Under the pieces are notes generated by a model. That model saw only the letters and a program-made list of their open reading frames with translations. It searched no databases and was not told the DNA's origin. This document shows, piece by piece, positions 25,633 through 34,305 of a DNA stretch of 64,000 nucleotides (positions within the stretch are counted from its first letter, which is position 1; the number at the start of each line of letters is the position of its first letter). This stretch comes from Candidatus Baltobacteraceae bacterium (GTDB taxonomy: Bacteria > Vulcanimicrobiota > Vulcanimicrobiia > Vulcanimicrobiales > Vulcanimicrobiaceae), in NCBI GenBank assembly GCA_036489885.1, contig DASXEW010000003.1, forward strand, positions 868,001 to 932,000. Reading direction: 5' to 3'. The position numbers were made by a program, and so were the translations under genes.

Positions 25633-25765
25633 ATGGACGCCGTTTGTAGCCTCGATCGCATCACTGCCGTCGACTTACTCAAGACGCTCTTTACCAGCCC
25701 AAGGTCGCTGAGGCTCTTCGCACCCGTGGGCTGTCTAAGGCTTTCAATCTCGGTCTGATCACAAA
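25633..25765 (+). pseudogene. Decayed duplicate of the 24.7-kb gene's 5' region
   Basis: Bases about 25640-25750 align with about 24738-24848 (CTCAAGACGCT, then CCCAAGGTCGCTGAG, GGGCT, TCTA in the same order). Relative to the first copy one base is missing (GACCAACCC versus ACCAGCCC), which shifts the frame after codons for ITAVDLLKTLF. The copy stops soon after, with no downstream remainder. No gene product is expected. The rest of 25625-25837 holds nothing else I can support. Confidence 0.65.
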
Positions 25766-25837
25766 TTAATAACCCTAACCTCGCGTGGCCTTGGATAGGC
25801 TGAAGGTGCTCGCTGATCAAATTCCCCTGGGAGTTCG

Positions 25838-26470
25838 ATGCCTAGAACCTTCGCAAGATTACTCTGGCTCGATATGCGGCTTCATGCAAAGAGTTTTTTG
25901 ATCTACGTGGTTTCACTCTTGGCAATCGAGACCGTAGTGTCAAACCCTCAATCCGTCGCCACTTCTGCGGCATTCGTCGCTGTCGTCGTCGCGATCTTCG
26001 GCGTAAGCGCTGTTCCGACAATCATCATCGCGAGAGATCGCAGCAAACGAATGGTCAGGTTATTACTGTCTCTGTGTGTAACACGACTCGAGCTCGCCAT
26101 AATAAAGCTTCTGGAGAGTTTCATATTAGGGCTCGGGTCGCTTTTCGTTCCCTTGTTGATGCTATGGTGGCTCGCGATCGTGCCGCCAAATGGGGCCCTG
26201 ACCTGGTTGGTCCTCGTCCTAGTGGCCGTTCCGCCTTTGACCATCATTGCGAGCGGCTTGAGCTTGCTGCTTGACGCATCGTTCGCATCATATGCCATGC
26301 TGGGAATCTCGTTTGCATACGTGGGTCTGATTGATCGCGCAAATGGCGGCTTTACGCCTTGGTCGCGACCACTGTACGAGAGCCTTATCTTTATTGTGGC
26401 GAGCGCGTTAGCGATCGGAATGTTTTCGGTCTGCATTCGTTTGTGGACGTTGCGATCGATATCGGAATAG
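25838..26470 (+). CDS. ABC-2-type-like membrane protein (permease without ATPase)
   Basis: 210 aa with six hydrophobic segments in the arrangement of small ABC-2-type permeases (a long amphipathic start, MRLHAKSFLIYVVSLLAIET, then RDRSKRMVRLLLSLCVTRLE as the cytosolic coupling region between TM2 and TM3). No ATP-binding partner is encoded nearby. It may be an orphan subunit whose partner was lost in the neighbouring rearrangements. Assignment to ABC-2 is by pattern only. Confidence 0.55.
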   Translation: MPRTFARLLWLDMRLHAKSFLIYVVSLLAIETVVSNPQSVATSAAFVAVVVAIFGVSAVPTIIIARDRSKRMVRLLLSLCVTRLELAIIKLLESFILGLGSLFVPLLMLWWLAIVPPNGALTWLVLVLVAVPPLTIIASGLSLLLDASFASYAMLGISFAYVGLIDRANGGFTPWSRPLYESLIFIVASALAIGMFSVCIRLWTLRSISE

Positions 26471-26565
26471 GTGCTGTCCGACGCTTCATCGGACGGAATC
26501 GAACTTGAATGGAACAATGCCGGCCTCGACAAGAAGTCCGATGGTACCGTATGGGAATTAGCACG

Positions 26566-28143
26566 ATGAAACGTTTATCTATTCTGGCGGCGTTCGTGGC
26601 GCTACTCGGCGCATACCAGCCACACGTCCTTACGTACGCGGATGGCGGCGACATCTCGTCGCTGAATCCGTTCCTTGCGACGGAAGGTAACGCGCCGCTC
26701 TACTCCGAGCTAACGATGGCGCAATTCGTTCGGTTTGATGCGCACGGGAATCCGATCCCCGAGCTGATTACCGAGATCCCCACTCGCACGAACGGCGGCA
26801 TTAGCAACGACGGCAAGACGATTACGTATCATCTCCGTCCTAACGTGAAGTGGAGCGACGGGCATCCGTTCGATGCAGACGACGTCATCTTCACGGTCGC
26901 CGTGGCGAAAGACGATCGCAATAATCTCTACATCAGAGATCCATGGGACCGCATCACATCGGTAAGCGCACCAAACAAATACACGGTGCTCTTTCACCTC
27001 GAGGAACCGTACGCAACGTTCATCGAGGATTATTTCTCGACCCAGAGCTCGTCGTGCATATTGCCGCGGCATATCATCGGGCCGGGAACGCAGATCAACC
27101 AGGCGCCGTACAATAGCTTGCCCGTCGGCATCGGGCCGTTTCGTTACGCAGCCTATAAACGCGGCGACAGCGTCGTAATGGAGGCTAATCCCTACTATTG
27201 GCGCGGCCGGCCAAAGCTGCAGCGCGTCGTCTACAAGATCATCACGGATCAAAATACGCTCATGACGCAGCTGCAGACGGGCGAGATCTCGTTGTGGCCG
27301 GCGATCAACGGTCCATTACTCGATCGCGCAAAGGCGCTGCCGGGAAAACGGTCGACGACATGGCTGACCAATTTTGTCGGAGGCATCTTTTTCAACGTCG
27401 CCAAACCGCAATTGTCCGATCCGCACGTGCGGCGCGCGCTAAGGCTCGCGACCGATCGCGCCACGCTCTTCGATAAGGTCGTCCATCGCAATGGCGTACT
27501 CACGCAATCGCTTGTCCCGCGAACCTCGGTCGACTATCTCGACATCTCCGTTACGAAACTCGACCCGGACGCGGCTGCGCGCATGCTCGATGCTGCCGGG
27601 TGGAAGCTCGGAGGCGACGGCCTTCGCCACAAAAACGGCGTGGCGCTGACGATCGATCTCGCGATTCCCTCCGGCTACCAGCCAAGCGAGATCCTCGCTT
27701 CGATCCTCAAAGAGGATTGGGCAAAAATCGGCGTTGGCGTCACGATCCACATGTGGTCGACGCCGCAGTTTTTTGCTCCATATACGAGCGGCGGAATCAT
27801 ACAGCGAGGGCGATTCGACGCTGCCTTGTATTCGAACGCATCGGGCCCCATCTTCGCGAGCATCAACGGCTATTTCGACTGCGCCTCAATCCCGCCGCGC
27901 GGCGGCAACTCGGATCGCTATTGCAATCATCAGGTCGACGCGCTCGATAACCGGTATCTGCATTCATACGATCCGCGCGTGCGCCGCCAAGCTGCCGCGG
28001 CGATGCAGCGGCTTCTCGATCAGGATGCTCCTGCGATCACGATCTACGAACGCAAGTACGTTTCCGTCTTCGACAATCGCTTGACGGGCTATTACCCTAG
28101 CTCGTTCTCGTTTTGGGGCGACCCGTTGGAGCTAGATATCTAG
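26566..28143 (+). CDS. Peptide ABC transporter substrate-binding protein (SBP family 5)
   Basis: About 525 aa from the ATG that begins MKRLSILAAFVALLGAY, a signal peptide; the frame is open from 26509. Family-5 features: GGDISSLNPFLATEG near the mature N-terminus, PNVKWSDGHPFDADDVIFT, GIGPFRY, LQTGEISLWPAINGP, PHVRRALRLATDRATLFDKV and GQ-type C-terminal ligand region (YPSSFSFWGDPLELDI). No permease or ATPase is adjacent. It is probably co-transcribed with the alpha/beta hydrolase whose TTG start follows the stop directly. A second family-5 protein lies at the left end of the window. Confidence 0.9.
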   Translation: MKRLSILAAFVALLGAYQPHVLTYADGGDISSLNPFLATEGNAPLYSELTMAQFVRFDAHGNPIPELITEIPTRTNGGISNDGKTITYHLRPNVKWSDGHPFDADDVIFTVAVAKDDRNNLYIRDPWDRITSVSAPNKYTVLFHLEEPYATFIEDYFSTQSSSCILPRHIIGPGTQINQAPYNSLPVGIGPFRYAAYKRGDSVVMEANPYYWRGRPKLQRVVYKIITDQNTLMTQLQTGEISLWPAINGPLLDRAKALPGKRSTTWLTNFVGGIFFNVAKPQLSDPHVRRALRLATDRATLFDKVVHRNGVLTQSLVPRTSVDYLDISVTKLDPDAAARMLDAAGWKLGGDGLRHKNGVALTIDLAIPSGYQPSEILASILKEDWAKIGVGVTIHMWSTPQFFAPYTSGGIIQRGRFDAALYSNASGPIFASINGYFDCASIPPRGGNSDRYCNHQVDALDNRYLHSYDPRVRRQAAAAMQRLLDQDAPAITIYERKYVSVFDNRLTGYYPSSFSFWGDPLELDI

Positions 28144-29208
28144 TTGCGGGTAACACGTCGTTCTCGTGATTTCATCGTGCTCGTCGCCGCGGTGATTGGT
28201 CTCTCGCTTGGCGCGGATGCTGCCCAATTAGCCACCTTCGATCCCGGTCCGTATTTGAGCGCACAGCGATTGGTCGATATCGGCGGCCGGCGGCTCAACT
28301 TGTATTGTTCGGGTACGTCGTCGCCGACGGTCGTGCTGGACGCAGGTCTTGGCGGTACGATGGCCTTGTGGCGTCTCGTGCAACTCCAGGTTGCAAAAAC
28401 GACACGCGTTTGCTCCTACGATCGCGCAGGAATGGGATTCAGCGATCCGGCGCCTCCGCCGCGTGACGCCGCAGCGATCGTCACGGATCTTCACGCGCTG
28501 TTGCATCGCGCCGGGATCGCCCCGCCATACGTTGTCGTCGGACATTCAGTCGCGGGTTTGTACGATCGCCTTTATGCCGATCGCTATCCGAACGATGTGG
28601 CCGGGATGGTGCTCGTCGATCCGGTGTATCCGCATCAAGCGCGAGATTTTGAAATGTCAGCGCCCGTCTTTGCGAAATCCTTGGCGACGGAAGAGACTTT
28701 CTTTTCCAAATGCTCGGCTGCGGCGTCGTCCCACGAGCTCATCCCCGGCTCCACGATCTTCGGTGCGTGTGGTCTCCTCGATGCAACGGAACTTCGCAAG
28801 CAATGCGATATCGACGGTTTCGCGATATGCAGGTTCGACGAGCTGCAAAACAACCAGCAAAGTACGGCCGCCTATTGGCAGGAAACCGCTTCAGAGTATG
28901 AGGCCATGCGCGGCGCAAGCTCCACCGAAGTGCAAAACGAACAGCGCAACTATGGAAATCTGCCGCTCATGGTTTTGACTCGCGAAAAAGGCGGTTTCGG
29001 TGACACGGACACGCCGGTTTCGGCTGAACAAAACCTCGAAATGTGGAAGCAGATGCATGCCGCACACCAGCGGATTGCTGCGACATCGACAGCCGGCACT
29101 GACGTCGTCGTCGCGCATTCGGGGCATGATATTCAGTTCGAGTATCCAGCCGCTGTCATTTTCGCGATCGAGAAAGTCGTCGACCAGGTTCGTCGCGCGC
29201 AGCCGTAG
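28144..29208 (+). CDS. Alpha/beta hydrolase (exported)
   Basis: 354 aa, TTG start immediately after the stop of the binding-protein gene; GGAG lies 13 bases upstream within that gene. The N-terminus is a signal peptide (VLVAAVIGLSLGADA). VVVGHSVAGLYDRLYADRYP contains the nucleophile elbow GHSVAG, VDPVYP is a likely acid position, and HSGHDIQFEYP the catalytic His. Preceding LDAGLGGTMALW and CSYDRAGMGFSDP are typical of the fold. Several Cys residues in the lid region may form disulfides. Substrate unknown; the pairing with a peptide-binding protein suggests processing of an imported ligand. Confidence 0.85.
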   Translation: MRVTRRSRDFIVLVAAVIGLSLGADAAQLATFDPGPYLSAQRLVDIGGRRLNLYCSGTSSPTVVLDAGLGGTMALWRLVQLQVAKTTRVCSYDRAGMGFSDPAPPPRDAAAIVTDLHALLHRAGIAPPYVVVGHSVAGLYDRLYADRYPNDVAGMVLVDPVYPHQARDFEMSAPVFAKSLATEETFFSKCSAAASSHELIPGSTIFGACGLLDATELRKQCDIDGFAICRFDELQNNQQSTAAYWQETASEYEAMRGASSTEVQNEQRNYGNLPLMVLTREKGGFGDTDTPVSAEQNLEMWKQMHAAHQRIAATSTAGTDVVVAHSGHDIQFEYPAAVIFAIEKVVDQVRRAQP

Positions 29209-29313
29209 CGACAGCGTCTTGAGCGCGTTCTCATCGGCTTCACAGTTGGCACACAGGCTCGTTCGGTAGTGTAGCGGACGAGCAGCGTTTCGTAATTTGT
29301 GAGGAGACTCGAG

Positions 29314-29634
29314 ATGGTGCGACGGACTGACTTTGTTCGTGCAGCCTTGCTTTTAGCTTTTGCCGTAACGGGAAGTGTCCTGACCGGCTGTCATGGTGGT
29401 GGCGGCGGCGGAGGCGGTGACTTCGATGGCTTCGATGTATCCGATCCGGCACCAATAGACACCGATCCCGGCGGCTCGGATGACGGCGGAGACGGAGATG
29501 GTGGCGACGACGGCGGCGGCGGCGACGTTCCGGATCCGGGCGGCGGATATGGCGCGCATCGCAACAAAAGCGGCGTACGATGGAAAACTGGAGCCGCGAC
29601 GGCTACGCGATCTCGACCGATCCAGCCCGGCTAG
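29314..29634 (+). CDS. Gly/Asp-rich lipoprotein, small
   Basis: 106 aa, ATG with GAGGAG seven bases upstream. It has a lipoprotein signal with lipobox LTGC (Cys about residue 26). The mature part is a run of eight glycines followed by DFDGFDVSDP and repeated GG/DD blocks, low complexity and acidic; it may bind cations or act as a linker on the envelope. The last 55 bases overlap the GNAT gene, and the C-terminal about 18 residues change to a basic, Arg-rich composition, as expected if they are imposed by the overlap. No family known. Confidence 0.65.
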   Translation: MVRRTDFVRAALLLAFAVTGSVLTGCHGGGGGGGGDFDGFDVSDPAPIDTDPGGSDDGGDGDGGDDGGGGDVPDPGGGYGAHRNKSGVRWKTGAATATRSRPIQPG

Positions 29635-30020
29635 ACCCGGGCGCGGTTCACGCGTACCTGTCTAAGGAATCATACTGGGCAACCGGTATCCCGCGGGACG
29701 TCGTCGAGCGATCGCTGCGAAACTCACTGTGTTTCGGACTCTACTGGGACGAAGCGCAAATCGGATTCACACGGGTCGTCACCGATTATGCCACGATGGC
29801 GTATGTTGGTGACGTCTTCGTTTTGCCCGAGCATCGCGGTCGCGGACTTTCCAAATGGATGATGGAATGCGTGCTGCATCATCCCGAGCTGCAACATCTG
29901 CGCCGATGGATTCTCGTGACGCGCGATGCGCACGGCTTATACCGTAAGTTTGGATTTACCGCTCTCAAACGTCCCGAAGGCTACATGGAGCTTCACGATC
30001 CAGATATCTACCACACGTAA
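29580..30020 (+). CDS. GNAT-family N-acetyltransferase
   Basis: 146 aa. The acetyl-CoA-binding motif A is clear in VGDVFVLPEHRGRGLSKWMM (R/Q-x-x-G-x-G/A type), with LYRKFGFTALKRPEGYMEL as the usual C-terminal strand-helix. SYWATGIPRD near residue 32 resembles the YjdJ/YafP-like group of small GNATs. It begins inside the 3' end of the lipoprotein gene and precedes a dienelactone hydrolase by 8 bp. Substrate not predictable. Confidence 0.88.
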   Translation: MENWSRDGYAISTDPARLDPGAVHAYLSKESYWATGIPRDVVERSLRNSLCFGLYWDEAQIGFTRVVTDYATMAYVGDVFVLPEHRGRGLSKWMMECVLHHPELQHLRRWILVTRDAHGLYRKFGFTALKRPEGYMELHDPDIYHT

Positions 30021-30028
30021 GGGAGTCT

Positions 30029-30763
30029 ATGGATAAAGTCGATATCAAAACCCGCGACGGTAAGTGTCCCGCATACGTCTTTCGCCCGAGCGGCAAAGGG
30101 CCGTGGCCCGCGGTACTCGTTTTCATGGATGGCGTGGGAATTCGGCCGGCGATGCTCGAGCTGGGGGAACGGCTCGCGACGTACGGCTATTTTGTCTTGC
30201 TGCCCGACCTCTTCTACCGTGCGGGCTCTTACGAGCCGATGGACCACACCGTGTTCAGCGATGCGGACAAGCGCAAGACGTTGATGGAAAAATTCATTGG
30301 GCCTACTACCCAAGATAAAGTCATGTCGGATACGCGCGCGTTCATCGACTACATTGCCGCGCAACCTGACGTGAAGCCGGGTCCGATTGCCACGACCGGC
30401 TACTGTTTGGGCGGTTTGATGTCGCTCACTGCTGCGGGGATGTATCCCGACGAAATCGTTGCCGCCGCATCCTATCACGGTGGGCGGCTGGCAACCGATA
30501 GCCCGACGAGTCCACATTTACTCGCGCCAAAGATGAAGGCGCGCGTCTACGTCGCCGGCGCAATCGAAGATCAATCGTTCACGGACGAGCAGAAGGCGCT
30601 GCTCGAGAAGGCGTTGACGGACGCACGCGTCGACCACAAGATCGAAACCTATCCCAACAAGCACGGCTGGGTATTCCGCGACCTCCCGGTGTATGACAAA
30701 GCGGGCGAAGACCGTCACTGGACCTCACTTACCGAACTCTTGAAAGCGAAGCTTGCAGCATGA
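30029..30763 (+). CDS. Dienelactone hydrolase family protein
   Basis: 244 aa cytosolic alpha/beta hydrolase. The nucleophile elbow TGYCLGGLMS carries Cys rather than Ser, as in true dienelactone hydrolases; AGAIEDQSF gives the Asp and NKHGWVF the His of the triad. Relatives open lactone rings in aromatic degradation, but many act on unknown esters. AGGGAGTC precedes the ATG. Its last four bases (ATGA) overlap the RidA gene, so GNAT, hydrolase and RidA form a tight cluster. Confidence 0.92.
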   Translation: MDKVDIKTRDGKCPAYVFRPSGKGPWPAVLVFMDGVGIRPAMLELGERLATYGYFVLLPDLFYRAGSYEPMDHTVFSDADKRKTLMEKFIGPTTQDKVMSDTRAFIDYIAAQPDVKPGPIATTGYCLGGLMSLTAAGMYPDEIVAAASYHGGRLATDSPTSPHLLAPKMKARVYVAGAIEDQSFTDEQKALLEKALTDARVDHKIETYPNKHGWVFRDLPVYDKAGEDRHWTSLTELLKAKLAA

Positions 30764-31113
30764 GTATCACTCGCATCGGCCTCGGTGCGCGCATGAGCAA
30801 AGCCGTGCGCCACGGATACACGATCTATCTTGCCGGTCAAGTTCCCGACGATGCGAACGAAGACGTCGCCGGACAAACGCGCCAAGTGCTTGCGAAGATC
30901 GATGCGATCCTCGCCGAGGTCGGAACGGACAAATCGCATCTGCTTTCCGCGACGATCTACTTGCGCGATATTGCGACGTTCAATCAGATGAACGGCGTAT
31001 GGGACGCATGGGTCGATCCGAAAAATACACCGGCGCGCGCGACGGTCGAAGCGAAGTTGGCCCGGCCGGAATTTGGGGTCGAGATCAGCGTCATCGCGGC
31101 AACTAAAGTTTAG
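30760..31113 (+). CDS. RidA/YjgF-family enamine/imine deaminase-like protein
   Basis: 117 aa, usual length. [57 protein letters not shown] and [19 protein letters not shown] match the family; the Arg in PARATVEA is the substrate-binding residue of RidA. The product removes reactive enamine/imine intermediates in characterised members. It is coupled by ATGA overlap to the dienelactone hydrolase. Confidence 0.9.
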   Translation: MSITRIGLGARMSKAVRHGYTIYLAGQVPDDANEDVAGQTRQVLAKIDAILAEVGTDKSHLLSATIYLRDIATFNQMNGVWDAWVDPKNTPARATVEAKLARPEFGVEISVIAATKV

Positions 31114-31136
31114 CGAAAGTTGTTGTAAGTGGCGCC

Positions 31137-31640
31137 ATGAGTGAAACCGCAATTCTTGCCGGTGGCTGCTTCTGGGGGATGCAAGAGCTCCTTCGCAGCT
31201 ACCCAGGCGTTATCTCCACCCGCGTCGGGTATTCCGGCGGCGACGTTCCGAACGCGACGTATCGCAATCACGGAACGCACGCGGAAGCGCTGGAGGTCGT
31301 TTTCGATCCGAGTAAGCTGAGCTATCGCCAGATTTTGGAGTTCTTTTTCCAGATCCACGACCCGACGACGCTCAATCGTCAAGGCAACGATCGAGGCACG
31401 AGTTATCGTTCAGCGGTCTACTACACGAGCGATGAACAGAAGCGCGTGGCGGAAGAAGCGATCGCCGACGTCAACGCCTCCGGGCTCTGGCCGGGCAAAG
31501 TCGTCACCGAAGTTGCCCCAGCCGGCCCGTTTTGGGAAGCCGAACCCGAGCATCAGGACTACCTCCAGACCTACCCCAACGGCTACACCTGTCATTTCAT
31601 CCGCCCGGGCTGGAAGCTGGCACAGCGTGCCAAAGCCTAG
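31137..31640 (+). CDS. msrA: Peptide-methionine (S)-S-oxide reductase MsrA
   Basis: 167 aa, standard length. The active-site motif [11 protein letters not shown] is at the N-terminus, followed by [55 protein letters not shown] in two parts, and EPEHQDYLQ, all canonical for MsrA. It repairs oxidised methionine in proteins using thioredoxin. The recycling Cys pair near the C-terminus of Gram-negative MsrA is not obvious; one Cys is present in YTCHF. Confidence 0.95.
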   Translation: MSETAILAGGCFWGMQELLRSYPGVISTRVGYSGGDVPNATYRNHGTHAEALEVVFDPSKLSYRQILEFFFQIHDPTTLNRQGNDRGTSYRSAVYYTSDEQKRVAEEAIADVNASGLWPGKVVTEVAPAGPFWEAEPEHQDYLQTYPNGYTCHFIRPGWKLAQRAKA

Positions 31641-31648
31641 AAGTCTGA

Positions 31649-31673
31649 CCTCGCTTTTTAGGAATCTGCGAGG
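31649..31673. terminator. Inverted repeat between msrA and the OFA carrier
   Basis: CCTCGC (31649-31654) and GCGAGG (31668-31673) form a 6-bp stem with a 13-base loop just after the msrA stop. There is no T-run after the stem on either strand, so an intrinsic terminator is weakly supported; a binding site or mRNA-stability hairpin is possible. Confidence 0.35.
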
Positions 31674-31721
31674 AAAGTAGCACAAGACGCCGCAGTCCTA
31701 CTCTAACTAAGGGGGGACCAA

Positions 31722-33077
31722 GTGGCAGCTTTCTTTGACCGCTCGCATTCTATTGCGAAACCGGGGTTCAGTCGTTGGCTTGTACCGCCGGCGGCACTCT
31801 GTATACATCTCTGCATCGGTGAAGCGTACGCGTTCAGCGTCTTCACGAAACCGATGGCACAGGCGATCGGCGTAACGGCTCCCAAGCCGGGCATTGACTG
31901 GACCGTCCCACAGCTTGGATGGATATTTAGCCTCGCAATCCTTTGTCTCGGATTGGCATCCGCATTCGGCGGCAAGTGGGTCGAACGCGTCGGCCCGCGC
32001 ATGGCAATGTTCGTCTCTGCATTGTTTTTCTGCGGTGGGCTCATCGTCTCAGGAATCGGCGTCAATCTTCACGTGTTGCCGCTCGTATATCTCGGCTATG
32101 GCGTAATCGGCGGGATCGGCCTCGGAATCGCCTACATCTCACCGGTATCGACGCTGATCAAGTGGTTTCCGGATCGTCCCGGTCTTGCTACGGGAACGGC
32201 GATCATGGGTTTCGGCGGCGGCGCGCTGATCGGCGCACCGCTTTCCGTATTTCTCATGAAGCGCTTCGCGGATGCGACCGGCACGGGCGTCTCGCAGACG
32301 ATGATCGCGCTGGGCGTTCTCTATTTCATCTGGATGTTCGTCGGCTCGATGATCGTTCGCGTACCCGCGGAAGGATGGAAGCCAGCGGGTTATGTCGCTC
32401 CGGTCGAAGCGAAGCGCATGATCACGACCCAGAATGTGCTTCTCGACCAAGCGCTCAAAACGCCGCAGTTCTACCTCTTGTGGGCCGTTCTGTTTCTCAA
32501 CGTTACGGCCGGTATCGGTGTGCTGGGTCAGGCCTCACTGATGATTCAAGAGATGTTCGGCGTCACTGCGGTCGCAGCCGCAGGTTTCGTCGGACTGATG
32601 AGCATCTTCAACATGGCTGGCCGAATATTCTGGGCCTCAATTTCGGATTTCATCGGCCGCAAGATGACGTATGTGATCTTCTTCGTCTTGGGAGCGATCT
32701 TGTACGTGCTCGTGCCGACGTTCGGTCACATGGGCAGCGTCGTGCTCTTCGTTATCGCATTCCTCGTGATCATCAGCATGTACGGCGGGGGATTCGCGAC
32801 GGTCCCCGCATATTTGCGCGATCTCTTTGGAACGGTTAACGTCGGCGCGATTCACGGCGTGCTTCTGACCGCGTGGTCAGCCGCCGGTGTCGCGGGTCCG
32901 GTTGCCGTGAATTACATTCGCGAATACCAGATCACGCACGGCGTCGCGAAAGCGGATGCGTACTCGATCACCATGTACTTGATGGCGATCTTGCTCGTCG
33001 TCGGTCTCGTCTGCAATTTGGCGATAAAGGCGTTGAACGAACGTTACTACGTGCAGACGCAAACGGCGACGGTTTAG
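31722..33077 (+). CDS. OFA-family MFS transporter (oxalate/formate antiporter-like)
   Basis: 451 aa, GTG start with a strong GGGGGG ribosome site. Twelve membrane segments; LCIGEAYAFSVFTKPMAQAI near TM1 and GRIFWASISDFIGRKMTYV at the TM8-9 loop mark the OFA (oxalate:formate antiporter) branch of MFS. GFGGGALIGAPL and YGGGFATVPAYLRDLFG are further family features. The oxalate-binding Arg/Lys cannot be assigned by eye, so the carboxylate transported is open. A 39-residue hydrophobic protein follows by 9 bp and is a recurrent partner of such carriers. Confidence 0.9.
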   Translation: MAAFFDRSHSIAKPGFSRWLVPPAALCIHLCIGEAYAFSVFTKPMAQAIGVTAPKPGIDWTVPQLGWIFSLAILCLGLASAFGGKWVERVGPRMAMFVSALFFCGGLIVSGIGVNLHVLPLVYLGYGVIGGIGLGIAYISPVSTLIKWFPDRPGLATGTAIMGFGGGALIGAPLSVFLMKRFADATGTGVSQTMIALGVLYFIWMFVGSMIVRVPAEGWKPAGYVAPVEAKRMITTQNVLLDQALKTPQFYLLWAVLFLNVTAGIGVLGQASLMIQEMFGVTAVAAAGFVGLMSIFNMAGRIFWASISDFIGRKMTYVIFFVLGAILYVLVPTFGHMGSVVLFVIAFLVIISMYGGGFATVPAYLRDLFGTVNVGAIHGVLLTAWSAAGVAGPVAVNYIREYQITHGVAKADAYSITMYLMAILLVVGLVCNLAIKALNERYYVQTQTATV

Positions 33078-33086
33078 GGAGCGATC

Positions 33087-33206
33087 ATGGAAAAATCAGA
33101 AAACAGCAACAGTCTCATGCTCGTCCTCGCCTGGCTATGGGTGGGAATCCCGCTCGCACTGGGCGTTTTGGACACCTTGAACAACGCCTCGAAACTGTTC
33201 AAGTAA
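33087..33206 (+). CDS. MFS transporter small subunit (39 aa)
   Basis: A 39-residue protein, too short for most gene finders: MEKSENSNSL followed by one membrane span with the pattern LAWLWVGIPLALGV and the tail DTLNNASKLFK. GGGAGCG lies just upstream of the ATG. The pattern W-xx-V-xIPL-xxGV-xxT-xxNA-xKLF is one I recognise from small proteins encoded directly downstream of OFA-type MFS carriers and named MFS transporter small subunit. The position here, 9 bp after the carrier, agrees. Likely a single-span accessory subunit in the inner membrane. Confidence 0.8.
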   Translation: MEKSENSNSLMLVLAWLWVGIPLALGVLDTLNNASKLFK

Positions 33207-33213
33207 ACGAGGG

Positions 33214-33609
33214 TCACAGAATAATCTGCGTTTGAGTGACGACGGCCACGAGGCGGCCGTCGTCCTCAATTCGCGTCGTCCACACTTGCGTTCGCCGGCC
33301 TTTGTGTAAGGGCGTTGCGGTCGCGATAAGGGTAGCGCCGGTCTTTGTCGGCCTGATGAAGTTCGTCTTGCTTTCCATTGTCGTGGTGCCGTTCGAGCCT
33401 TCAGGTAGATTTATGAAGGTCGCGAATCCGCCGATGGTATCGGCAAACGCCATGAGCACGCCGCCGTGAATGCGATCGTTGGCCCCGATGAACTCGGGAC
33501 GCACGATCATTTTCGCGACAAGCTTTTCCGATTCTGCGATCAAGAACTCGATGCCGAGAACTTGAACGAATGGAAGTTTGCGGTCCCTGACTTTCTCGAG
33601 TAATGTCAC
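33214..33609 (-). CDS. PaaI-family hotdog thioesterase
   Basis: 131 aa from GTG 33609, which overlaps the stop of the HAD phosphatase gene (GTGA); the longer open frame is antisense overhang. NDRIHGGVLMAFADTIGGFA (the HGG-x-x-x-x-x-D/E hotdog catalytic segment) and TTTMESKTNFIRPTKTGATL identify the 4-hydroxybenzoyl-CoA/phenylacetyl-CoA thioesterase group. It would hydrolyse acyl-CoA esters; the preferred acyl group is unknown. Convergent with the small MFS subunit, 7 bp apart. Confidence 0.88.
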   Translation of the reverse strand: MTLLEKVRDRKLPFVQVLGIEFLIAESEKLVAKMIVRPEFIGANDRIHGGVLMAFADTIGGFATFINLPEGSNGTTTMESKTNFIRPTKTGATLIATATPLHKGRRTQVWTTRIEDDGRLVAVVTQTQIIL

Positions 33610-34280
33610 GGGATAAAGTACATCGGGTTTGGGAGCTTGTAGAGCCGCTCCGCATGTCCGCCGCGCAAGTCGCTCCATTGATCGCCGATGCTTGCGAGGA
33701 TTGTGTAGCCGCGTGCTGCTATTGCGGCGCGGGCGCCCGATTTGAACGGAATCACGGACTTTGCGTGATCGGAAGCCGGCCGAAGGTAGAAGCCGGCTGG
33801 TGTCGGATATCCCGCCTCCGCAAGCTCACGTTTCGTCAACGCCGTTTCCGGTTGACGGCGACCCGTGACGAAGAAGACTGCAACGTGCTCTTGCATCAGC
33901 CGTCGCACGAGTTGCAACGTCGCTCGGATCGGCGGAAACTTGTTTTCGCTTTCCCACGTTCGCCACGACTTCGAATCGTAGGTGAAATCCATTTTACGTT
34001 CATACGGATACGAGACTAGCGCGGTATCGTCGATGTCGAAAACGACCGCCGGTTTTCGCAGGCTCTGCTTGAGTCGCGCGTTGACGTACGATTGCAAGCG
34101 CGCCGTAATAGTCGTGGTGTCGGCGGCGTACTCGCCGGAATCGTAGTATTTGATGATTCGGGTCTCGACGGTGTCGAGATTCGGAATCCCGCGGTCGACG
34201 GTGAACGATGGAACGTCCGCGCGTGCTGCTGAGGGAATAAGCAGCATGGCGGTAAGGATGGTGAGGGCAAAGGAGCGCAT
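33606..34280 (-). CDS. Secreted HAD-family acid phosphatase (class B / VSP-like, PF03767)
   Basis: About 224 aa with a signal peptide (FALTILTAMLLIPSAARA). HAD motifs: VVFDIDDTALVSYPYE (motif I, DxDxT-type), FFVTGRR (motif II), the Lys near SDHAKSVIPFKS (motif III) and IGDQWSDLRGG (motif IV). Members of this group are periplasmic or outer-membrane phosphomonoesterases. The frame extends to 34343 but the ATG at 34280 gives the proper signal peptide. Coupled to the downstream thioesterase by GTGA. Confidence 0.88.
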   Translation of the reverse strand: MRSFALTILTAMLLIPSAARADVPSFTVDRGIPNLDTVETRIIKYYDSGEYAADTTTITARLQSYVNARLKQSLRKPAVVFDIDDTALVSYPYERKMDFTYDSKSWRTWESENKFPPIRATLQLVRRLMQEHVAVFFVTGRRQPETALTKRELAEAGYPTPAGFYLRPASDHAKSVIPFKSGARAAIAARGYTILASIGDQWSDLRGGHAERLYKLPNPMYFIP

Positions 34281-34305
34281 GCGCGCATCTTTGCGCTTCG
34301 GGCAT

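Noticed and set aside
4408-26000. Prophage or integrative element explanation for the accessory region
   Set aside because: No integrase, transposase, tRNA target, phage structural gene or flanking direct repeat other than the anchors was found.
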